DNA of 12,666 bases from CAZKFN01 sp964552035 (GTDB taxonomy: Bacteria > Bacteroidota > Bacteroidia > Flavobacteriales_E > Vicingaceae). Location: NCBI GenBank assembly GCA_964552035.1, contig CAZKFN010000074.1, positions 1-12,666 of the forward strand. The letters run 5' to 3'. Below, in pieces: positions 7,125 through 12,666 of the stretch (position 1 is its first letter; each line of letters begins with the position of its first letter). A program made the translations under genes and the position numbers. Below the pieces are notes generated by a model. The model did no database searches and was not told the DNA's origin. It worked only from the letters and a program-made list of their open reading frames with translations.

Positions 7125-7424
7125 GTGAAGTTAAATGTTAAAATACCATCTTTTTTAAAAAATCGTTATATAATAACAGCACTGATTTTTATTCTTTGGA
7201 TTTCTTTTTTTGACCAGAATAATTTAATTACAAAATTTCAGTATTGGATGGAATTAAAATCCTTAGAAGATGAAAAGACATTTTATCAGGAAGAAATAAA
7301 GCAAACCAATAAAGACTTATATGAATTGCAGAGCAATCTCAAAAGCTTAGAGAAGTTTGCAAGAGAAAAGTATTTGATGAAAAAAGACAATGAGGAAATT
7401 TTTGTAATAGTTGAAAAGGATTAA
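7125..7424 (+). CDS. FtsB/DivIC-like septum formation initiator protein
   Basis: A 99-residue bitopic membrane protein of the cell-division FtsB/DivIC (FtsL-like) type. It has a short basic cytoplasmic N-terminus (about 1-13), one transmembrane helix (about 14-31, RYIITALIFILWISFF) and a periplasmic heptad-rich coiled coil (about 40-78). It ends in the typical LEKFAREKYLMKKDNEEIFVI segment. Such proteins join FtsL and FtsQ to activate septal peptidoglycan synthesis. The start is GTG at 7125: the frame opens after a TAG at 7110 and no in-frame ATG lies nearby. The start lies soon after the pruA terminator. A poor promoter match (TAGAATTTTG ending at 7119) would give an almost leaderless message, so expression may instead rely on readthrough from pruA. 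The gene ends just before a two-way terminator. Confidence 0.85.
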   Translation: MKLNVKIPSFLKNRYIITALIFILWISFFDQNNLITKFQYWMELKSLEDEKTFYQEEIKQTNKDLYELQSNLKSLEKFAREKYLMKKDNEEIFVIVEKD

Positions 7425-7442
7425 ATGAAGTTTTTATAACTA

Positions 7443-7483
7443 TAATAAAAGCCCGATTATTACTAACAGTCGGGCTTTTATTA
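7443..7483. terminator. Bidirectional terminator between the division gene and fahA
   Basis: TAATAAAAGCCCGA (7443-7456) is perfectly complementary to TCGGGCTTTTATTA (7470-7483), with two further weak pairs inside and a 9-nt loop. The GC core GCCCGA/TCGGGC is flanked by A on the left and T on the right, so it can act on both strands: 18 bases after the plus-strand division gene and 25 bases after the minus-strand fahA. Confidence 0.9.
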
Positions 7484-7508
7484 AATATATTAAATAAAAA
7501 TATTAAGG

Positions 7509-8789
7509 CTATTTAGCTGGTAATACCTTAGCTTTTACTTCACCAAATCCTACCCTTACATTGTCCTTTTTACAATATCCACGCATAATAACCGTGTCGT
7601 TGTCTTCGATAAATATACGTTCTTCATTGTCGTTAATTTTAACGGGCTTGCTTCCGTTCCAAGAAAGCTCAAGCATAGAACCATACGAGTTTTCTGTTGG
7701 TCCGCTAATGGTGCCTGAAGCGTATATATCTCCAGCGTTAATGTTACATCCATTAATGGTATGATGAGCCAATTGCTGGGGTTGATTCCAATACATGTAT
7801 TTAAAATTTGATTGACAAATACTACTGGCTTCTTGTTGCCCCTCTGGCTGGATTAATACTTCTAAATTAAGGTCAATGTTTTTATTTCCCTCGTATTCTA
7901 AATAGGGGAACACTTTGGGATTACTTTGCTCTGGACCTTTTACTCTAAAAGGCTCTAAAGCATCAAGAGTAACAATCCAAGCAGAAATTGAAGAAGCAAA
8001 ATTTTTCCCCAAAAAGGGACCTAATGGAACGTATTCCCATTTTTGAATATCACGTGCAGACCAATCGTTAAAAAGCACCATTCCAAAAATATAATCATCA
8101 GCTTCTGCAGTAGTTATATTTTCACCAAGAGGCTTTCCGTCATAGGTGATAAAAGCTACTTCTAATTCAAAATCTAAACGCTTAGAAGCACCAAAAACAG
8201 GAGGCTCATCATTTTTAGGTTTTTGTTGGCCTTTAGGTCTGTATATATCTTGTCCAGATACAATAATAGAAGAAGCTCTTCCATGATAGCCCACCGGAAT
8301 ATGTTTCCAATTGGGTAAAAGTGCATTATTAGGATCCCTAAATAATGTGCCCACATTGGTTGCATGTTCTATACTTGAATAAAAATCAGTGTAATCGCCA
8401 ATTTTTACAGGCAAGAGATTTTTAACTGTAGATATTGGAAGAAAGATTTGATTGTGAATTTCCTTGTTTTCTTGGAATTCTTTATTGTCCGTACGTAATA
8501 ATTCTGAGAGTCTATCTCTTAATTCCCTCGTTTTTTTCTTTCCCTTTTTGATAATTTTATTAAGCCACTTATGGTCAAAATCTGATTTTTCAAAACCCAA
8601 ATTGTCAAGCAATCCTAGTTCATACATTGCCAATAGGTCTATGGCATAATTCCCAATTCTGCTTGCAACTCTTGGAGAGGAGTCCTGTATTTGAATAATT
8701 CCAAAAGGTAAATTTTGAATTGAAAAATCTGAATTTTCATCTACTGCTAACCAACTTTTAAGAGTTGGATCGTTTGCTTTAATGTTCAT
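7509..8789 (-). CDS. fahA: Fumarylacetoacetase
   Basis: This enzyme hydrolyses 4-fumarylacetoacetate to fumarate and acetoacetate, the last step of tyrosine/homogentisate degradation in the cytoplasm. The 426 residues match the family length. The small N-terminal domain (about 1-125) precedes the metal-binding hydrolase barrel. Metal ligands are Asp135 (YTDFYSS), Glu208 and Glu210 (FELEV) and Asp242 (FNDWSARD). His142 (SIEHATNVG) is the catalytic base. Arg151, Gln249, Tyr253, Lys262, Thr360 and Glu374 (SMLELSW) also align with the active-site set known for the mouse enzyme, at a constant offset of 9-10 residues. The site is therefore intact. The start at 8789 gives the usual N-terminus (short leader, then SWL and FSIQNLPFGI). 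No hmgA or other tyrosine-pathway gene is adjacent in the window. It appears monocistronic, with its own -7 element and a shared terminator. Confidence 0.95.
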   Translation of the reverse strand: MNIKANDPTLKSWLAVDENSDFSIQNLPFGIIQIQDSSPRVASRIGNYAIDLLAMYELGLLDNLGFEKSDFDHKWLNKIIKKGKKKTRELRDRLSELLRTDNKEFQENKEIHNQIFLPISTVKNLLPVKIGDYTDFYSSIEHATNVGTLFRDPNNALLPNWKHIPVGYHGRASSIIVSGQDIYRPKGQQKPKNDEPPVFGASKRLDFELEVAFITYDGKPLGENITTAEADDYIFGMVLFNDWSARDIQKWEYVPLGPFLGKNFASSISAWIVTLDALEPFRVKGPEQSNPKVFPYLEYEGNKNIDLNLEVLIQPEGQQEASSICQSNFKYMYWNQPQQLAHHTINGCNINAGDIYASGTISGPTENSYGSMLELSWNGSKPVKINDNEERIFIEDNDTVIMRGYCKKDNVRVGFGEVKAKVLPAK

Positions 8790-8834
8790 TTTATGATCTT
8801 TTATTTAAAGTTGTAATTTTCTTTCTTGAAAGTA

Positions 8835-8842
8835 CAAAAGTA
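8835..8842 (-). promoter_or_regulatory. Probable -7 element of the fahA promoter
   Basis: Read on the minus strand this is TACTTTTG, a full match to TAnnTTTG. It would place the transcription start about 40 bases before the fahA ATG. The expected -33 region, 20 bases upstream, reads only TTTT, so the upstream half is weak. Confidence 0.55.
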
Positions 8843-8919
8843 AGGCTTTCAAAATGTAAAATAAAATGCAACCTTATTGCCTACCCATACGTCAAAGTAT
8901 AAAGAAAAATATTATTAAT

Positions 8920-8951
8920 ATTGCATAATAACAATATCCTATTTATATTAG
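8920..8951 (+). promoter_or_regulatory. Probable promoter of the large secreted protein gene
   Basis: ATTG (8920-8923) and TATATTAG (8944-8951, one mismatch to TAnnTTTG) are separated by 20 bases. The transcription start would be near 8957, about 33 bases before the ATG at 8990. It is arranged back to back with the fahA promoter in the same 200-base gap. Confidence 0.5.
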
Positions 8952-8989
8952 CATCTTTTAATAGTTTTAGCTAAACTTAACATCAATTT

Positions 8990-11900
8990 ATGAAAAAGAT
9001 AATACTCTCTTCGACCTTAACTTTGCTATTAGCCTTGCTTGGTATGAGTAAAATTCAGGCGCAAACTGTTGATTTATTTTGTGAGGATTTTAATGATACA
9101 TTGAGTAATTGGAAAATGTACACCTATGGAACACCTTCCGTATCAGCACCAACATTTTGGGCAGACTCTCAGGTGTTTAGAGGGCTTAATCCAGGTTCAG
9201 CTAGTGATACAGTAGGACATAGGACTACCTCATATCTCGAATCTCCTACGATTTACGGAACATTAAATTATACAAATATTGGTGTTCAATTTCATCATAT
9301 TTGTTATTTAGAGCAATTTGATGAAATGACTTTAGAGGTATCATTTGATGGGGGTCAAAAATGGCAGGTATGCGGACCTAGTACTTATACCGGACAGTCG
9401 GCAATGAAACCAAATGGGTCTTTTTCGAAAATTAGTAGAGCAATAGCATGGAAATTTCTACCTATAGATAACGATTCTTACGTGTGGAGTAACTCCAATG
9501 CAGAATGGGCAAGTGAGACTTTTAATTTATCAGACTTAGTAGATCAGAATAGCCCTTCAGACTCTATTAAATTTAGAATTGCTTTGTTAGACCATCCGGC
9601 TTCAGTTACGGGAAGAATTGGGATGCATCAATATTGGATTGATGATTTTTGTGTACGTGGATCTAACTGTGAATTAATTCCACCTAAATTAGAATTAGAT
9701 GATCCTCCAGCTAATTATCCTTCGAGATATGAGGGTAGAGTATACAATGAAGGACCATACCTATTTAATGCAAGAGCTACTGATCAGTCGGGAATTGATA
9801 CTGTAATTATAGAATATAGAGTACATAGGGAAATAAATGGGACTTATACTCAAATCCAACACGATACCGTTGGGATGGACGCAATGGGTTTTGGTTTTTT
9901 TAATGGACAAATTCCTGCTACTAATATTCAAGTTCTTGATTCTGTTTATTGGAGAGTGATAGCTTTTGATGATAGTCCATGTAAAAACGAAACATCTGAT
10001 CCTCCCCAAGGTTGGTCTTCTTTTCTAGTAAAACCAGACCTGCCTGTGTCGTGCAATACAACGCCAGTTTATCAATTTCCATACTATCAGACATTTAATG
10101 GACAAGAATGGGTGTCTAATACTTCTGGAAACTTAGCAGATAATTGGTTGAACGTTGAGGGAGACTTCCATGATTGGTGGGTAAATCAAGGTTCAACACC
10201 AACGAGAGGAACTGGGCCATCAGATGATATTCCTGGGGGAGGTAAGTACCTCTATGTAGAAGCAACAGGTTATCCCGATAGTACTGCCTTCTTAGTAACT
10301 CCTTGTTTTGATTTATCAGAAATGCAGAATTCTAAAGTAAGGTTTTATTTAAACCAAAATACAGTCGGAGAAGATACGGTATGGATAGATATTTTTGATG
10401 TTAAACCAAGTACGGGATATCCAGATGGGAAATATGATTTAAATGTATTACCTCCAATCGGTGGTAATAAGGGTGATGTATGGTTGCCGTATGAATTTAC
10501 TACCTTTAAGTATCAAAACACGGTAACTCAGGTTCGTTTTAGAGCTCGGCCAGGTAGATTAAGCGATTTGAGTGATATTGCTTTAGATTCATTCCAGCTT
10601 TCTCCTGCACCTGTAGATGATATAATTGCAGAGCGAGTTGTGTCGGGACCCTATGCTCCTGAAGGTGAGCAATTGGACGTAATTGTTAACGTGCAAAACC
10701 AAGGGATTACACCAGTTACATCATTTTTAATGAACTATGATATCATTATGAATGATACTAAAGACACAGTTCAAAAAGTTAGGGATATACCCTGGACAGG
10801 GTCAATTCCAGCATCAGAATATAGAGAGATTACAGTTCCAAACTCTCCGTATACAGTTCCCTTGGGTTCATATACCATAAAGGCATGGGTTGAAGCTCAG
10901 GTAGATCAAGTTAGGAGAAATGATACTACTCAACAAAGAGCGCGTGGACTTGCATATCGTTCTACCTATTTTATGGAGACTTTTGATGAGTGGGACAGAG
11001 ATACTATCTTTACTGCATTGGCTGATGCGGACACAGCAACTAACTATTGGGCTTTAGGAACACCCAATTATGGATTTACTAATTCAGCCTTTTCAGGTAA
11101 ATCTGATAATTCACCATACATACAACATAACTCATGGGGAATTATATTAGATGGACCATACACAGGAGACGGGAATACAGTTCAGTTAATTACTCCTTTT
11201 ATTGATTTTTCTAATACTCAAAATCCATTCTTGTCATTTTTCAACAATAGACAAATTGATACCACTAAGGCAGGAGTTTATATAGAGTACTCTTTAGATA
11301 AAGGATTAACATGGGACTCTGTACCTTCAGGACATGATCCAGATAAAATAAAGTGGTATAACTCTTATCTAGCTGCCGACGGATTTGGAGGGCAGCCTGT
11401 ATTTGCAGATGTAACTCGATATATGGAAGGAAATTGGAATAACTGGGTAGAATCTGAATTGAGATTGCCAACAAATATTTTTGCCAATGAACCATATGTT
11501 CTCTTTAGATTTAACTTCTTTGGTGAAGATTATTCTGAAGTTGCAAATGACTTTAACTCTAATGCAGGTATGAGTATTGACAACTTCCTGGTTTATGATG
11601 AGAAGACTACAGATATTGAAACTCAATATATTTTCCAACCTGACAATAAGTGTTATATGAGTTCTTCTGATAAGTTCCACGTAGCATTTAAAAATAGAGG
11701 AACAACTACAATTAATAGCTTTGATGCTGAATTTGTTGTAACTCATATCCCAACACAAACTACAGAAAGGAAAACAGAAACATTTAACAAAACTATTGAA
11801 CCTAGAGATACTGGAATTGTTAAATCATCGGTTTCATTTGATATGAGAAAACTTGGGGATTATAAAATTCAAGTAATTACAAAAATGACTGGAGACCAAC

Positions 11901-12666
11901 AACCCCTAAACGATACTTTGACTAAGTATGTTGAAAATATAGATGGTTGTACTATGGTTTTAGAAGCGGTAACAGGAGCTTATAAACGTCCTCAAGTTGT
12001 TGATTCAAGTAGATGGAGATTTGATTACACTTCTGATAATGGAAGAAGTTATTTTGTAACGGATGATTATCGAGCATTTAGCCCTTTTGATACTAATCGG
12101 GTGGATGTTTGTATTCGTAAAAACTCTAGAGTTCAGTTTACTTTAAGTGATGATGATACAACCATAGTGAGCTATAGCTTATATGCCTACGATGGGGAGA
12201 AAGATACTATATTTGTTGAAAATGCAAGAGGTGGAACAGATACACCAGCTCAAATCTTTTACTGGGAGTGTCCACCTGAAAAGTCTGCAACTACAACCCA
12301 TATATACATCGATAATAATCAAAGGCAACTTCCTATATCAAAAGATTATACTTTAGAAATGAAGTTTAAAAATAATGGATTAGATAGTATTGCTTTTGTA
12401 ACTATTGGAATGAGCATAGATGGAAGAATTATAGATGAACGGAGAGTCGATCTAACCCCTCCTTTAGAATATGGACAAAGCTCCCAAAAATATGGCTTTG
12501 GAACAGATAATTATATATCACCTGGAAATCATATTATTAAAGCTTGGACTCATAATCCAAATGGTAATCAAGATGAACTCCCAGAAGATGATACCTTGAC
12601 GAGAGTATATGCTGCTTTAGATACTACGATAACTGGGATAGGTAGTAAGTTAGATAGTAATAATAG
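8990..12666 (+). CDS. Large secreted multidomain protein with MAM-like and CARDB-like modules (3' end missing)
   Basis: The frame is open from ATG 8990 to the right edge, 1225 codons without a stop, so the C-terminus is missing. A signal peptide is clear: KK, then a hydrophobic stretch (about 4-19), then SKIQA with likely cleavage after Ala24. Modules by eye: beta-sandwich (about 27-225, ending YWIDDFCVRGS); Ig/fibronectin-like (about 228-348, with VYWRVIAFDD); MAM-like jelly roll (about 355-540, with GTGPSDD and GKYLYVEATG); CARDB-like (about 543-648, ending NDTT); a second jelly roll (about 660-870, with YWALGTPN and GVYIEYSLDKGLTW, ending SIDNFLVY); CARDB-like (about 876-984, ending NDTL); an unassigned beta-rich module (about 986-1098); CARDB-like (about 1100-1215, ending DDTL). 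This style is typical of Bacteroidota proteins exported by type IX secretion, whose sorting domain would lie at the missing C-terminus. It probably acts in adhesion or binding at the cell surface. No catalytic motif is seen. Confidence 0.85.
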   Translation, partial: MKKIILSSTLTLLLALLGMSKIQAQTVDLFCEDFNDTLSNWKMYTYGTPSVSAPTFWADSQVFRGLNPGSASDTVGHRTTSYLESPTIYGTLNYTNIGVQFHHICYLEQFDEMTLEVSFDGGQKWQVCGPSTYTGQSAMKPNGSFSKISRAIAWKFLPIDNDSYVWSNSNAEWASETFNLSDLVDQNSPSDSIKFRIALLDHPASVTGRIGMHQYWIDDFCVRGSNCELIPPKLELDDPPANYPSRYEGRVYNEGPYLFNARATDQSGIDTVIIEYRVHREINGTYTQIQHDTVGMDAMGFGFFNGQIPATNIQVLDSVYWRVIAFDDSPCKNETSDPPQGWSSFLVKPDLPVSCNTTPVYQFPYYQTFNGQEWVSNTSGNLADNWLNVEGDFHDWWVNQGSTPTRGTGPSDDIPGGGKYLYVEATGYPDSTAFLVTPCFDLSEMQNSKVRFYLNQNTVGEDTVWIDIFDVKPSTGYPDGKYDLNVLPPIGGNKGDVWLPYEFTTFKYQNTVTQVRFRARPGRLSDLSDIALDSFQLSPAPVDDIIAERVVSGPYAPEGEQLDVIVNVQNQGITPVTSFLMNYDIIMNDTKDTVQKVRDIPWTGSIPASEYREITVPNSPYTVPLGSYTIKAWVEAQVDQVRRNDTTQQRARGLAYRSTYFMETFDEWDRDTIFTALADADTATNYWALGTPNYGFTNSAFSGKSDNSPYIQHNSWGIILDGPYTGDGNTVQLITPFIDFSNTQNPFLSFFNNRQIDTTKAGVYIEYSLDKGLTWDSVPSGHDPDKIKWYNSYLAADGFGGQPVFADVTRYMEGNWNNWVESELRLPTNIFANEPYVLFRFNFFGEDYSEVANDFNSNAGMSIDNFLVYDEKTTDIETQYIFQPDNKCYMSSSDKFHVAFKNRGTTTINSFDAEFVVTHIPTQTTERKTETFNKTIEPRDTGIVKSSVSFDMRKLGDYKIQVITKMTGDQQPLNDTLTKYVENIDGCTMVLEAVTGAYKRPQVVDSSRWRFDYTSDNGRSYFVTDDYRAFSPFDTNRVDVCIRKNSRVQFTLSDDDTTIVSYSLYAYDGEKDTIFVENARGGTDTPAQIFYWECPPEKSATTTHIYIDNNQRQLPISKDYTLEMKFKNNGLDSIAFVTIGMSIDGRIIDERRVDLTPPLEYGQSSQKYGFGTDNYISPGNHIIKAWTHNPNGNQDELPEDDTLTRVYAALDTTITGIGSKLDSNN

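Noticed and set aside
7561..7764. Plus-strand open frame opposite fahA
   Set aside because: It overlaps the conserved C-terminal part of fumarylacetoacetase, whose active-site residues are all intact on the minus strand.
9761..10009. Minus-strand open frame of 82 codons inside the secreted protein gene
   Set aside because: It is the reverse complement of a continuous 1225-codon plus-strand frame with signal peptide and domains; it has no promoter and no recognisable protein motif.
11369..11758. Minus-strand open frame of 129 codons
   Set aside because: It lies opposite the jelly-roll and CARDB-like coding sequence; its composition is Cys/Ile/Ser-rich shadow translation without motifs.

Overview
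The window looks like an AT-rich chromosome segment from a Bacteroidota bacterium, probably a free-living member of the Flavobacteriales or a relative. The signs are Bacteroidota-type promoters (TTTG or TTG, then about 20 bp, then TAnnTTTG), weak Shine-Dalgarno sequences, a peptidase M28 with a C-terminal PDZ domain, and a very large exported protein built of beta-sandwich and CARDB-like modules, as in type IX secretion cargo. No tRNA, rRNA, CRISPR array, transposase or phage gene is visible.

Layout. 1-619: 3' part of an M28 metallopeptidase with a PDZ domain, closed by a strong terminator. 685-1118: a non-coding stretch full of inverted repeats, including a 76-nt imperfect hairpin. 1172-4552: a fused B12-dependent acyl-CoA mutase (IcmF) behind a recognisable promoter. 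4556-5176: a small SAM-dependent methyltransferase on the minus strand, ending three bases from icmF. 5418-7040: pruA-type L-glutamate gamma-semialdehyde dehydrogenase, with a promoter, a hairpin-bearing leader and a terminator. 7125-7424: a small FtsB/DivIC-like division protein starting at GTG. 7443-7483: a terminator that can serve both strands. 7509-8789: fumarylacetoacetase on the minus strand. 8990 to the right edge: a long secreted multidomain protein, open over at least 1225 codons and cut by the window end.

Three genes are catabolic: IcmF (isobutyryl-CoA/n-butyryl-CoA interconversion), P5C dehydrogenase (proline to glutamate) and fumarylacetoacetase (last step of tyrosine degradation). 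Each has its own promoter and/or terminator, so they are neighbours rather than one operon. With the peptidase at the left and the large exported protein at the right, they fit an organism that feeds on protein, which is an inference.

I did not find a clearly new defence, mobile or biosynthetic system. The least explained parts are the hairpin-rich spacer at 685-1118, the operator-like repeats before the icmF promoter, the pruA leader hairpin, and the C-terminal modules of the exported protein.
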